Counted from the stretch's first letter, positions 33,390 through 42,239 are shown. The stretch is DNA of 64,000 nt from Croceivirga thetidis (GCF_012272815.1 NZ_JAAWWL010000001.1:770154-834153), one strand, 5' to 3'. Translations and numbers: made by a program. The notes: generated by a model from the letters alone, not told the origin.

Positions 33390-34373
33390 CTATAGGGTTT
33401 TTGCCGTATTTACAAGCAAATCACGCGTTGCGATTATTCCTTCTTCTTCGGATAATTCACTTCCTTCGAATTCAACACCGATATAGCCACTATAACCGGC
33501 ATCTTTTACAATCTGCAGCATTTTTGTGTAATCTGAATGCTTTTCTTCGCCATTTTCATCAAAATCATGGGATTTTGCGCTAACCGCCTTGGCAAATGGC
33601 ATAAGTTCAGACATCCCTTTATATCTATCATACCATTCATTGCATTCAGGCCATTCTCCCCATTCGATACAAAAATTACCGAAATCAGGTAAAGTGCCGC
33701 AATTGTCCATATTTACTTTAGTCATTACGGCAGCCAGCAACTCTCCTTTAGAGGATAAGCCCCCATGGTTCTCAACGATTATATTTACGTTTTTATCCTT
33801 AGCGTAGGTAGAAAGTTGAGTTAAGCCGTCTACCGAAGCCTCAACCCAAGCTTCTGGTTCTTGAGTACCACTAAGGTTCACACGAATTGAATGACAGCCC
33901 ATTGCAGCAGCGGCATCAACCCATTTGTAATGATTTTCAACAGCTTCTTTTCGGGCAGCAGCATCAGCTGTTGCCAAATCACCTTGTCCATCAATCATGA
34001 TAATTAGGTTTTGCATTCCATGTTTTGCAGCTTCAGCATTACACTTGTCAACAAATTTTTTCATTGCTTCTTCAGAATAGTCGGCTGCTTCCAGTTCATC
34101 TCGATACAACTGACTTACATATTCCAATCCTTCAAAGCCCCAGGCTTTTGCTTTTGCAGCAAATTCATAAGGGTCTTGGCCATCTTCTCTAATCATTCGA
34201 TGCATTGACCATTGGGCCAAGGATAATTTAAAAAAAGGATCCGCGACTTCTTCAGTCATTTCGGTAGTTTCCATTTCCTCCTCAGAAGTTTCTTTTTTGG
34301 CTTGTTTGCAACTAAAAACAGACATAAAAAAAACAACCGATAGGGTTGTACTTAACAATTGGCTTGTTTTCAT
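33390..34373 (-). CDS. Exported TIM-barrel isomerase/lyase-like lipoprotein
   Basis: This 327-residue protein has a lipoprotein signal (SVVFFMSVFSCKQ) and an acidic linker, then a sugar-isomerase-type TIM barrel. Likely metal ligands lie in NVNIIVENHGGLS (Glu, His), LPDFGNFCIEWGE (Asp), SAKSHDFD (His) and YIGVEFEGSELS (Glu). An extracytoplasmic location is unusual for an isomerase and suggests action on a substrate before import, such as beta-elimination of 3-keto-glycosides. It is the first gene of the minus operon and is divergent from the GMC dehydrogenase pair, which could make that substrate. Confidence 0.87.
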   Translation of the reverse strand: MKTSQLLSTTLSVVFFMSVFSCKQAKKETSEEEMETTEMTEEVADPFFKLSLAQWSMHRMIREDGQDPYEFAAKAKAWGFEGLEYVSQLYRDELEAADYSEEAMKKFVDKCNAEAAKHGMQNLIIMIDGQGDLATADAAARKEAVENHYKWVDAAAAMGCHSIRVNLSGTQEPEAWVEASVDGLTQLSTYAKDKNVNIIVENHGGLSSKGELLAAVMTKVNMDNCGTLPDFGNFCIEWGEWPECNEWYDRYKGMSELMPFAKAVSAKSHDFDENGEEKHSDYTKMLQIVKDAGYSGYIGVEFEGSELSEEEGIIATRDLLVNTAKTL

Positions 34374-34510
34374 TGAGATTGTATTAGGTGTATAAAAATA
34401 TTTCTTATTTCGAAATCGTTAGAGTAGCAAATCCTCAATAATCATAAGGGATAAATGTAGAAAATTAATTTAATTATTGATACTTTTAAAGACTAAACAA
34501 TTACGAATTA

Positions 34511-36229
34511 ATGGGTAAATTCTATTACAACGAAGAGCAGGAATCCTACGATGCCATCGTAGTTGGTACTGGTATCAGCGGAGGTTGGGCTGCAAAGGAA
34601 CTTTGTGAAAAAGGTTTAAAGACCTTGGTGCTGGAAAGAGGGCGAATGGTGAAACATCGCGACGACTATATCACAGCTAATATGGATACTTGGGATTTTC
34701 CGAATGCACGGCAACCCACACAAGAAGACATAAAGAAACAAGAAAAGCAAAATAGAACCGGTTATACTACTAGAGGAGACTCAAAACATTGGTTCGTTAA
34801 TGATTTAGACCATCCATACAATGAAACCAAGCGCTTTGATTGGATGCGTGGTTATCACGTTGGGGGCCGTTCCATTATGTGGGGGCGTCATAGTTATCGA
34901 TGGAGTGACCTTGACTTCGAAGCAAATAAAAAAGACGGTCACGGTGTAGATTGGCCAGTACGTTATAAAGACATTGCTCCTTGGTACGAGCACGTAGAGC
35001 GCTATGTCGGAATCTCAGGTGAGGCACTTGGACTTCCTCAATTACCAGATAGCATTTTCGAACCCATGATGGAACTTAATTGCATGGAACAGCATGTGCG
35101 CGAGCAAGTTGCAGAACACTTTGACGGACGCGTGATGACTGCAGGCCGAATTGCCCATATAAATAGTGACAAGCGTTACGAGGGAGATGGAAGGGTTCGT
35201 TGCCAATTCAGAAACAGATGTATTCGTGGGTGTCCTTTCGGCGCCTATTTCAGTAGTCTTTCTTCAACTTTACCCGCTGCAGAAGCTACAGGAAATATGA
35301 CCTTGCGACCTGATTCCATTGTTCACGAAATCATATACGATCCCAACACCAAAAAGGCGACAGGAGTAAAAGTGATAGATCGTGAAACAAAAGAAGAATT
35401 TGAATTCAAAGCTAAAGTCATTTTCCTATGTGCATCTGCAATTGCATCTACAGCAATTTTGATGCAATCAAAGTCAGATCGTTTTGAAAATGGACTTGGA
35501 AATGATTCAGATCAACTGGGTAGAAATATCATGGATCACCACTTAGGTGTTGGTGCCAGTGGGAAATACGACGGATTTGAAGACAAATATTACAAAGGAA
35601 GAAAACCGGGAGGTATCTATTTACCTAGGTTCCGGAATATCGGAGGTGACTCAAATACCGACAAATTCTTACGAGGCTACGGTTATCAAGGCGGCGCAAG
35701 CAGAGGTAACTGGGAAGAGGTGATTTCAGAAGTCTCCCATGGCGCGGCATTGAAGGACGCCATTTTAAAACCCGGTGGTTGGACATTCGGAATGGGTGGA
35801 TTTGGCGAAGTTCTTCCGAACGAGGACAATCGAATGACCTTGGATTATGACAAACTAGATCAGTGGGGATTACCAACTGTTACATTTGATGCCGAATTTG
35901 GAGAAAACGAATGGGCCATGCGAAAGGATATGAAAGAGCAAGCTGCCGAAATGCTTACCAAGGCTGGTTTAAGAGATGTTGAGGAATATGACAGGCCGGG
36001 TGCATTGGGCCTTGGTATTCACGAAATGGGAACAGCCAGAATGGGTCGTAACCCGAAAACCTCTGTATTAAATGGATACAATCAGGTACATGCCTGTAAA
36101 AATGTTTACGTGACGGACGGTGCCTTTATGACTTCTGCCGCTTGTGTAAACCCGTCATTGACTTATATGGCCTTTACGGCAAGGGCAGCCAACCATGCTG
36201 CAAGTGAACTTAAAAAAGGAAATATCTAA
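34511..36229 (+). CDS. GMC-family FAD oxidoreductase (glycoside 3-dehydrogenase-like large subunit)
   Basis: This 572-residue flavoprotein has the FAD Rossmann motif VVGTGISGGWAAKELCEKG and ends with the GMC active-site region YVTDGAFMTSAACVNPSLT, preceded by LGIHEMGTARMG. A cysteine cluster, CQFRNRCIRGCPFGA (about residues 236-250), matches the position where some FAD dehydrogenases that pair with a small subunit carry an iron-sulfur cluster. No signal peptide is seen in this subunit. The stop overlaps the start of the subunit-3-like gene (36229), so the pair is coupled. In related enzymes the pair oxidises C3 of sugars or glycosides. The direct substrate is inferred from the neighbours. Confidence 0.92.
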   Translation: MGKFYYNEEQESYDAIVVGTGISGGWAAKELCEKGLKTLVLERGRMVKHRDDYITANMDTWDFPNARQPTQEDIKKQEKQNRTGYTTRGDSKHWFVNDLDHPYNETKRFDWMRGYHVGGRSIMWGRHSYRWSDLDFEANKKDGHGVDWPVRYKDIAPWYEHVERYVGISGEALGLPQLPDSIFEPMMELNCMEQHVREQVAEHFDGRVMTAGRIAHINSDKRYEGDGRVRCQFRNRCIRGCPFGAYFSSLSSTLPAAEATGNMTLRPDSIVHEIIYDPNTKKATGVKVIDRETKEEFEFKAKVIFLCASAIASTAILMQSKSDRFENGLGNDSDQLGRNIMDHHLGVGASGKYDGFEDKYYKGRKPGGIYLPRFRNIGGDSNTDKFLRGYGYQGGASRGNWEEVISEVSHGAALKDAILKPGGWTFGMGGFGEVLPNEDNRMTLDYDKLDQWGLPTVTFDAEFGENEWAMRKDMKEQAAEMLTKAGLRDVEEYDRPGALGLGIHEMGTARMGRNPKTSVLNGYNQVHACKNVYVTDGAFMTSAACVNPSLTYMAFTARAANHAASELKKGNI

Positions 36230-36882
36230 TGAAAAGAAGATCAGCACTTAAAAATATGGGAATGGTATTCGGTTATGCCGCGGCCACTCCAACCTTATTG
36301 AGCGTTTTACAATCGTGTAAAGAAAAACCATTCTATGCGGAATGGGCGCCATCTTTTTTTGAAAAGGATAAAGGATATGCCCTTGCCCAGATGGTTGATG
36401 TTATTCTTCCGAAAACGGATACCCCTTCTGCTACTGAAGTGAACGTACACGTCTTCATTGATAAATTTGTCAACGAAGTACTTCCAGAAGAGCAGAAAGG
36501 TTTCACTAAGCTGCTTATGGAAAAATTTATGGGCAAAGTAATGACCGAAAGCGGAAAGGAAGATTTAATGGACATTGATGCTGCAGATTTGGACCCAATG
36601 CTCTCAAAATATTTAACCAAGAGAACAGAGGAAGAAGAGAAGGCACAAGAAGAAGCCCTAGGTCAATATATGGAGGCTATGATGTCAGGAGGAGAAGCAG
36701 AACTAGATGATGAAATTGCCTGCTATACTTTTGCTGGGAATGTAAGGGAAATGTCGATTTGGGCTTATAAAAGTTCTGAATATGTAGGTGAAGAAGTTCT
36801 TGCCTATCTACCCATACCAGGCGAATATGTAGCTTGTGGTGATGTTAAAGAGCTGACCGGTGGAAAAGCTTGGTCACTTTAA
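36229..36882 (+). CDS. Gluconate 2-dehydrogenase subunit 3-like protein
   Basis: The 217-residue protein has an N-terminal MKRRSALKNMGMVFGYAAA, a twin-arginine-like export signal (K-R-R-S-A-L-K), followed by LLSVLQSCKEKP, which could allow lipidation. The body resembles the small gamma-type subunit of membrane FAD dehydrogenases: ALAQMVDVILPKTDTPSA and HVFIDKFVNEVLPEEQKGF. Such small subunits escort the cofactor-loaded GMC subunit through the Tat system, which fits the lack of a signal in the large subunit. It overlaps the GMC gene by one base and is followed by a strong terminator. Confidence 0.9.
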   Translation: MKRRSALKNMGMVFGYAAATPTLLSVLQSCKEKPFYAEWAPSFFEKDKGYALAQMVDVILPKTDTPSATEVNVHVFIDKFVNEVLPEEQKGFTKLLMEKFMGKVMTESGKEDLMDIDAADLDPMLSKYLTKRTEEEEKAQEEALGQYMEAMMSGGEAELDDEIACYTFAGNVREMSIWAYKSSEYVGEEVLAYLPIPGEYVACGDVKELTGGKAWSL

Positions 36883-36918
36883 CCATAACCAATAACTAAA
36901 CAAATTTAGGTTTAAGTT

Positions 36919-36948
36919 AAAATCCACCTCGTAGAGGTGGATTTTTTT
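36919..36948 (+). terminator. Intrinsic terminator after the GMC dehydrogenase operon
   Basis: AATCCACCTC (36921-36930) pairs with GAGGTGGATT (36934-36943) around a three-base GTA loop, followed by a run of T to 36948. It is a perfect 10-bp stem. Confidence 0.92.
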
Positions 36949-37092
36949 ATTCCTTCAAACTATTTAGCCCAATTGAGCGTTTGGATAATAACCTGCTTAT
37001 TTGATTAATATGCTTTGGATATTAGCCGCCCGTTTTATTTACCTTACGTTTATACGACCCAATCGTACAAACGATTCCATTTCATTCCCTTT

Positions 37093-37127
37093 GAAAAAAT
37101 AAACACCCCGACAGCAATGCCAGGGTG
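37093..37127 (-). terminator. Probable terminator after nrdA
   Basis: On the minus strand CACCC (37127-37123) pairs with GGGTG (37108-37104) with a loop of about 14 bases. A T-rich stretch follows (A-rich 37093-37103 on the plus strand). The stem is short, so confidence is moderate. Confidence 0.5.
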
Positions 37128-37159
37128 AATAATTTGATCAACACTATTACACTTAAATT

Positions 37160-39637
37160 TTAAGAACCACACATAAGGCAGTCATCATCAGCTTGACCTT
37201 CCTTTGCGCGGGCTATCAATTCTTTCATTTCAGCCTCAGTCATCGGCTGTATATCAACTTCTTGTTGTTCAACAGGAGTTGCCTGAACTTGAATATTCTC
37301 AGCAGCCTTAGGCGCTGCAGCAGTAACTTCAGCCTCTGCAGCAACACTAACAGGTACTTCTTTCTTTTTGGTATTATCCAAGGTAAACTTAATGGCGTCA
37401 ACGGCTGCTTTGGTACGTAAGTAATACATACCTGTTTTTAGGCCGCTTTTCCATGCATAAAAATGCATTGAAGTCAACTTGGCATAATTTGCGTTTTCCA
37501 TAAAGAGATTGAGCGACTGGCTCTGGTCAATGAAGTATCCTCTATGACGACTCATATCTATGATATCCTTCATGCTCAATTCCCAAACGGTTTTGTACAG
37601 TTCTTTTATCTCTTCAGGAATACCCTCAATATGTTGAATAGAACCATTGGCACGCATCAGTTCCTGCTTTAAACCTTCATTCCACAATCCTAAACGAACT
37701 AGGTCTTCAAGTAGATGTTTGTTTACGACTATAAATTCTCCTGAAAGTACCCTTCGGGTATAAATATTTGAGGTATATGGTTCGAAACATTCGTTATTAC
37801 CTAAAATCTGAGAGGTTGAGGCAGTTGGCATAGGTGCAACTAATAAAGAGTTACGAACCCCGTATTTTTGAACATCTTTACGGAGCTTTCCCCAGTCCCA
37901 TCTACCAGATAACTCTTCATCTTTTATACCCCAGAGATTAAACTGGAAATCACCTTCAGATATAGGTGAACCTTCATAAGAAGAATAAGCACCATCTGTT
38001 TTAGCTTCCTCCATCGAGGCAGAAACGGCAGCAAAATATAAAGTTTCAAAAATCTCTTGGTTAAGCTTTTTCGCTTCATCAGAGGTAAAAGGCAAACGTA
38101 ACATTATAAAGGCATCAGCAAGACCTTGCACTCCTAGCCCAACTGGGCGATGGCGCATGTTCGAATTTTCAGCCTCTTTGACAGGATAATAGTTGCGGTC
38201 AATAACCTTATTTAGATTTTTGGTTACCCGTTTTGTTACCTTAAATAATTCTTTATGGTTGAATTCACCATTTTTCACGAACATTGGCAATGCAATGGAA
38301 GCGAGGTTGCAAACCGCAACTTCATCTGGTGAGGTATATTCCAAAATTTCAGTACACAAATTCGAAGAACGAATCGTTCCTAGATTCTTCTGATTGCTCT
38401 TCCTATTTGCTGCATCCTTATACAACATATAAGGGGTACCAGTTTCTATTTGCGATTCTAAGATTTTCTCCCATAAATCGCGAGCCTTAACTGTTTTTCT
38501 ACCTTTACCTTCAGATTCGTACTTGGTATACAGCGCTTCAAATTCCTCGCTATGGGAGTCAAATAAGCCAGGACACTCATTTGGACACATCAGCGTCCAT
38601 TCCGCATCAGCCTCTACACGCTTCATGAATAAATCAGGCACCCACATCGCATAGAACAAATCACGTGCGCGCATTTCTTCTTTACCGTGATTCTTTTTTA
38701 AATCAAGAAAATCGTAAATATCGGCATGCCAAGGTTCTACATAAATAGCAAAACTACCCTTTCGTTTACCTCCACCTTGGTCAACATATCTTGCAGTGTC
38801 ATTGAATACACGTAGCATAGGAACGATACCATTTGATGTTCCATTGGTTCCTGCAATATAGCTTCCTGTTGCCCTTATATTGTGTATTGACAATCCAATT
38901 CCTCCAGCAGATTGCGAAATCTTTGCAGTCTGTTTCAAGGTATCATAAATACCATCGATACTATCATCTTTCATTGTCAACAGAAAGCATGAGCTCATCT
39001 GTGGTTTTGGCGTTCCTGAATTGAATAATGTCGGGGTAGCATGCGTAAAGTACTTTTTAGACATTAACTCATAAGTCTCAATAGCCGATTCCAAATCATT
39101 CAAATGAATCCCAATTGAAACACGCATTAGCATATGCTGAGGGCGCTCTGCTATCTTTCCGTTTATTTTTAAGAGATAAGACCTCTCCAATGTTTTAAAA
39201 CCAAAGAAATCGTAGCCAAAATCACGATTGTATATGATTGTTGAATCAAGCTTGTCTGCATTCTTTTCGATGACCTCCATTACTTCATCAGCAATCAAAG
39301 GGGCTTTCTTACCAGTTCGCGGATTTACATATTCATGTAAATCTTTCATGGTTTCTGAAAACGACTTTTTAGTATTCTTATGCAGGTTTGAGACAGAAAT
39401 TCGTGCTGCAAGTTTGGCATAGTCTGGATGCGTTGTTGTCATTGTCGCAGCTATCTCAGCAGCAAGATTATCCAATTCAGAGGTGGTCACTCCATCATAC
39501 AACCCTTCAATAACCCGCATTGCTACTTTGACGGGGTCAACCAGATTGTTCAATCCGTAACAAAGTTTACGAACCCTTGCCGTGATTTTGTCGAACATGA
39601 TGGGCTCTTTGCGGCCATCTCTTTTTACTACAAACAT
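37160..39637 (-). CDS. nrdA: Ribonucleoside-diphosphate reductase, alpha subunit (class Ia)
   Basis: This 825-residue large subunit reduces ribonucleotides to deoxyribonucleotides. The N-terminus is an ATP-cone allosteric domain ([20 protein letters not shown]). Active-site features are SSCFLL (one redox Cys), [20 protein letters not shown] with the Asn-x-Cys-x-Glu triad and the second redox Cys, and the specificity-loop region around [36 protein letters not shown] is a further signature. The C-terminal DDCLMCGS supplies the mobile Cys pair (CxxC) that is reduced by thioredoxin. It is transcribed after nrdB on the same strand; a terminator hairpin lies between them. Confidence 0.97.
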   Translation of the reverse strand: MFVVKRDGRKEPIMFDKITARVRKLCYGLNNLVDPVKVAMRVIEGLYDGVTTSELDNLAAEIAATMTTTHPDYAKLAARISVSNLHKNTKKSFSETMKDLHEYVNPRTGKKAPLIADEVMEVIEKNADKLDSTIIYNRDFGYDFFGFKTLERSYLLKINGKIAERPQHMLMRVSIGIHLNDLESAIETYELMSKKYFTHATPTLFNSGTPKPQMSSCFLLTMKDDSIDGIYDTLKQTAKISQSAGGIGLSIHNIRATGSYIAGTNGTSNGIVPMLRVFNDTARYVDQGGGKRKGSFAIYVEPWHADIYDFLDLKKNHGKEEMRARDLFYAMWVPDLFMKRVEADAEWTLMCPNECPGLFDSHSEEFEALYTKYESEGKGRKTVKARDLWEKILESQIETGTPYMLYKDAANRKSNQKNLGTIRSSNLCTEILEYTSPDEVAVCNLASIALPMFVKNGEFNHKELFKVTKRVTKNLNKVIDRNYYPVKEAENSNMRHRPVGLGVQGLADAFIMLRLPFTSDEAKKLNQEIFETLYFAAVSASMEEAKTDGAYSSYEGSPISEGDFQFNLWGIKDEELSGRWDWGKLRKDVQKYGVRNSLLVAPMPTASTSQILGNNECFEPYTSNIYTRRVLSGEFIVVNKHLLEDLVRLGLWNEGLKQELMRANGSIQHIEGIPEEIKELYKTVWELSMKDIIDMSRHRGYFIDQSQSLNLFMENANYAKLTSMHFYAWKSGLKTGMYYLRTKAAVDAIKFTLDNTKKKEVPVSVAAEAEVTAAAPKAAENIQVQATPVEQQEVDIQPMTEAEMKELIARAKEGQADDDCLMCGS

Positions 39638-39715
39638 GCTTTACTATTTAATGATTTTTGGCTTTTGCTTACAGCACAACACTGTTAATTTTTTAACACT
39701 TTCGGTTAAGGTGGT

Positions 39716-39739
39716 AAAAAACCCCGTGGGGCTACGGGG
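39716..39739 (-). terminator. Intrinsic terminator between nrdB and nrdA
   Basis: On the minus strand CCCCGT (39739-39734) pairs with ACGGGG (39727-39722) around an AGCCCC loop. Six T follow (39721-39716). It would partly or fully stop transcription from nrdB before nrdA and could set the ratio of the two subunits. Confidence 0.75.
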
Positions 39740-39759
39740 GTATAATTCTACCGACTTAT

Positions 39760-40743
39760 TTAGAAGTCCGCATCAAAGCTGATTTTTTGCGAATCGCTAT
39801 CTTTTTCTTTGTTCAATACACCAGCCTTCTGATATTCCGAAACTCTTTTTTCGAAGAAGTTCGTTTTGCCTTGAAGCGATATCATATCCATAAAATCAAA
39901 TGGATTTGTTGCATTGTACACTTTTTCACATTCAAGTTCTACCAGTAATCTGTCAGTTACAAACTCTAAATATTGTGTCATCAATTTTGCATTCATACCA
40001 ATCAAACTAACTGGTAATGACTCTGTGATAAATTCACGTTCAATATTAAGGGCATCAACAATAATATCGGTGATTCGTTCTTTGGGCACTTTATTTATTA
40101 AATGTTTGTTATGCAAATGAACCGCATAGTCACAATGCATGCCTTCATCTCTTGAAATCAGCTCATTGGAAAATGTCAATCCAGGCATCAATCCTCTTTT
40201 CTTCAACCAGAAAATTGAACAGAAAGCACCTGAGAAAAAGATTCCCTCAACGGCTGCAAAAGCAATTAAACGTTCCGCAAAACTTGGTGACTCAATCCAC
40301 TTCAATGCCCAATCCGCCTTTTTCTTTATTGCCGGAAAGTTTTCAATAGCCTTGAACAACACACCTTTTTCTTTCTCATCCTTAACATAGGTGTCAATCA
40401 AAAGGGAATAGGTTTCAGAATGAATATTCTCCATCATAATCTGAAAACCGTAGAAAAATTTTGCTTCTGAATATTGAACCTCATTTACAAAATTCTCAGC
40501 TAGATTTTCATTTACAATTCCATCGGAAGCTGCAAAGAATGCAAGAATATGTTTAACGAAATAACGCTCATCGTCACTAAGCTTGTTATTCCAATCCGTA
40601 AGGTCTTGGTGTAAGTCTATTTCTTCTGCTGTCCAAAAACAGGCCTCACATTTCTTGTACCATTCCCAAAGGTCATGATGTTGAATGGGAAAAATTACAA
40701 ATCGGTCTTCATTTTCTTGTAAGATAGGCTCGACGGCAGACAT
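39760..40743 (-). CDS. nrdB: Ribonucleoside-diphosphate reductase, beta subunit (class Ia)
   Basis: The 327-residue radical subunit carries the di-iron ligands Asp74, Glu105 and His108, then the radical Tyr112 in [13 protein letters not shown], and later Glu in [13 protein letters not shown] and Glu/His in [10 protein letters not shown]. Spacing matches class Ia enzymes with tyrosyl radical. The IHSE-x-YSLLID segment and the C-terminal SFDADF resemble the eukaryotic R2 tail (FTLDADF type) rather than the E. coli one, as is known for Bacteroidota. The C-terminal tail docks into NrdA. It precedes nrdA with a terminator between, and has 215 bp of leader downstream of another terminator on the same strand. 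Confidence 0.97.
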   Translation of the reverse strand: MSAVEPILQENEDRFVIFPIQHHDLWEWYKKCEACFWTAEEIDLHQDLTDWNNKLSDDERYFVKHILAFFAASDGIVNENLAENFVNEVQYSEAKFFYGFQIMMENIHSETYSLLIDTYVKDEKEKGVLFKAIENFPAIKKKADWALKWIESPSFAERLIAFAAVEGIFFSGAFCSIFWLKKRGLMPGLTFSNELISRDEGMHCDYAVHLHNKHLINKVPKERITDIIVDALNIEREFITESLPVSLIGMNAKLMTQYLEFVTDRLLVELECEKVYNATNPFDFMDMISLQGKTNFFEKRVSEYQKAGVLNKEKDSDSQKISFDADF

Positions 40744-40958
40744 AGTATTCTTGATTAAAAAAATTATTAAATATGGATTGAAAATTACCTTACGGCAGGG
40801 ACTAACAAAGATTCAAATTTGTAACCAAATTGTAAAGTTTGTTTTAGCTAAACAATTCCAAAGTTTTTAACACGGATCGTTGAAATGTAGGTTCATAAGT
40901 GAATAACAGTAGGCTCATGGAAAAAAGAAAAAAACGAACCTTAAAAATACCCTTCAAC

Positions 40959-40990
40959 AAAAAAAGACCCTCGCATAACGACGGTCTTTT
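40959..40990 (-). terminator. Intrinsic terminator on the minus strand between the peptide/RNA locus and nrdB
   Basis: On the minus strand AAAAGACC (40990-40983) pairs with GGTCTTTT (40969-40962), with a loop of about 13 bases, and seven T follow (to 40959). The polarity marks the end of a minus-strand transcript coming from 41263. Confidence 0.8.
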
Positions 40991-41000
40991 GAAATAACAA

Positions 41001-41142
41001 GTGCGGCCTTGTCACCTTAATTATTCAGCTTAGTTAGTTGGGTAGTTCCCCCGAAACCCGACTCAACTTATTGGCCATCACAAAAATTGGTGACTTAAAC
41101 TATTTTGCATATACATACTTTTAGCATGTTGGCCGGCCGCAC
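41001..41142 (-). ncRNA. Candidate structured RNA (3' region of the small-peptide transcript or independent RNA)
   Basis: The segment folds into nested helices. A closing stem GTGCGGCC (41001-41008) pairs with GGCCGCAC (41135-41142), 8 bp perfect. Inside it GTCACC (41011-41016) pairs with GGTGAC (41089-41094). Within this a long hairpin has AGTTGGGT (41036-41043) with ACCCGACT (41056-41063), extended by TTC/GAA around a CCCC loop. A small hairpin CATAC/GCATG lies at 41114-41128. GGTGAC can alternatively pair with local TCAC at 41079-41082, so a switch is conceivable. The minus orientation is chosen because a T7 terminator follows at 40959-40990. No Rfam family could be tested; a 6S-Flavo-type RNA, Flavo-1 or an nrd leader element are alternatives. 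Confidence 0.55.
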
Positions 41143-41155
41143 ATTTACTTTTCAG

Positions 41156-41263
41156 CTATTTTATTGCTACTGTTTCTGTCTCAATGTTACTATTGTTTTC
41201 AACTGAAGCTGCAACAATTACAACTACAAGTGTGAGCAAAAACATGATAATACATTTTTTCAT
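41156..41263 (-). CDS. Small exported peptide (35 aa), candidate signalling peptide
   Basis: An ATG at 41263 opens a 35-codon frame ending TAG at 41156. The product has a basic start (MKK), a hydrophobic core from about residue 4 to 20 (CIIMFLLTLVVVIVAAS) and a short acidic polar tail (VENNSNIETETVAIK). An A-x-A-like site would release a mature peptide of about 16 residues; alternatively it stays as a single-pass membrane peptide. It is the only sensible frame on the strand dictated by the downstream terminator. A direct-repeat operator and a TAnnTTTG-like element lie upstream, and a structured RNA follows 13 bp after the stop. It is divergent from the LytTR/TPR-kinase pair, suggesting the peptide is a ligand or output of that system. 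This is inference. Confidence 0.55.
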   Translation of the reverse strand: MKKCIIMFLLTLVVVIVAASVENNSNIETETVAIK

Positions 41264-41287
41264 GGGGTGCTTGTTTGGTTACGGATT

Positions 41288-41295
41288 CGAAATTA
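41288..41295 (-). promoter_or_regulatory. Possible -7 element of the small-peptide gene
   Basis: On the minus strand this reads TAATTTCG, one mismatch from the Bacteroidota consensus TAnnTTTG. It lies 24 bp before the peptide start codon and 28 bp from the direct repeats, a spacing that suits an activator bound upstream. Confidence 0.35.
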
Positions 41296-41323
41296 ATTTA
41301 AAACCAACCCTCATGAATCCACA

Positions 41324-41358
41324 TTGTATAAATGGAAGAAAATCTTGTATAAATGGAA
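41324..41358. promoter_or_regulatory. Two perfect 14-bp direct repeats with 21-bp period: candidate LytTR operator
   Basis: TTGTATAAATGGAA occurs at 41324-41337 and again at 41345-41358, identical, with a 7-bp spacer. Start-to-start distance is 21 bp, two helical turns. LytTR regulators bind paired direct repeats on one DNA face with this period. The site lies between the divergent LytTR gene and the small-peptide gene, about 29 bp upstream of the peptide's putative -7 element. Confidence 0.6.
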
Positions 41359-41492
41359 ATGACCACTTTTTTGTTCAATTTGCACTATTTACAGCTTTAG
41401 CAACCATTTGTACCGCGTTTGCAGCAATCGGCACAAAAAACAGCACCCAAAAGAAGAAATAAACCTACTTTTAAAGTTCAACAAATTTGACT

Positions 41493-42227
41493 ATGCTTGA
41501 AGCTGTATTAGTGGATGACGAAGCAAAAGCCTTAGAAAGTTTAAGTTGGGAATTGACAAATCTTAGCGACGAAGTAAAGGTTGTAGCTTCTTTTACCGAT
41601 GCCAATAAGGCACTGGATTATCTTAATATCAATACTCCAGATTGTTTGTTTCTTGATATTGAAATGCCCATAATGGATGGTTTTCAATTCATTCGGAGTT
41701 TAAAAAACAAGAATTTTCCTGTTGTTATAACCACAGCCTATAATCAGTACGCACTCAAAGCACTTAAAAATGAAGCGGTAGATTATTTGTTGAAACCAAT
41801 CGATACCGACGATTTACATGACACCATAGCCAAAATCAAAAAATTCAACTCTAAAAATCTAACGGCTGAAAGATTAGAGAGCATTCTTCTAAATTTTAAT
41901 GCCCGTTCCATAAATAAAAAAATCACCATAAATACAGATGGGAAACTATTGTTTTTAGAGAGTGATGAAATTCTGTATGCAGAATCTGACGGCAACTACA
42001 GCACTATTTATTTAGAAGACGGTCAAAAACTCGTACTAACTAAAAAACTGAAAGAAGTAAACGTCATGCTCCCATCGGATAACTTTTTTAGAATTCACAA
42101 TTCTTTTGTTGTCAACTTGGGTAAAATCAAAGAATTTTTAAAAACAGATGGCTATGTAATTCTTAAAAGCGGCCACAAAATTCCAGTATCGAGACAAAAG
42201 AAATCTGATTTCTTAGATTTGCTTTAA
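41493..42227 (+). CDS. LytTR-family response regulator
   Basis: This 244-residue regulator has an N-terminal receiver domain with the acidic pair in LVDDEAK, phospho-acceptor Asp55 in CLFLDIEMP, Thr in VITTAYNQYALKAL and Lys in YLLKPID. A C-terminal LytTR DNA-binding domain follows (about residues 140-244: ILYAESDGNYSTIYLEDG, LPSDNFFRIHNSFVVNLGKI and HKIPVSRQKK). A TTG six bases upstream of the ATG is also open, but the ATG at 41493 gives the normal receiver start. It is followed 12 bp later by its sensor kinase gene. The direct repeats 135 bp upstream have the geometry expected for its own binding site. Confidence 0.95.
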   Translation: MLEAVLVDDEAKALESLSWELTNLSDEVKVVASFTDANKALDYLNINTPDCLFLDIEMPIMDGFQFIRSLKNKNFPVVITTAYNQYALKALKNEAVDYLLKPIDTDDLHDTIAKIKKFNSKNLTAERLESILLNFNARSINKKITINTDGKLLFLESDEILYAESDGNYSTIYLEDGQKLVLTKKLKEVNVMLPSDNFFRIHNSFVVNLGKIKEFLKTDGYVILKSGHKIPVSRQKKSDFLDLL

Positions 42228-42239
42228 GCCTTAGCATGA

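Noticed and set aside
41001-41142. Cobalamin riboswitch controlling nrdBA
   Set aside because: No GCCACUG-type core or B12-box sequence is visible on either strand, though other attenuator types remain possible.
41184-41462. Plus-strand 92-codon ORF in the nrdB-LytTR intergenic region
   Set aside because: It runs across the perfect direct repeats, has an odd composition, and is antisense to the better-supported 35-codon peptide gene whose strand matches the terminator.
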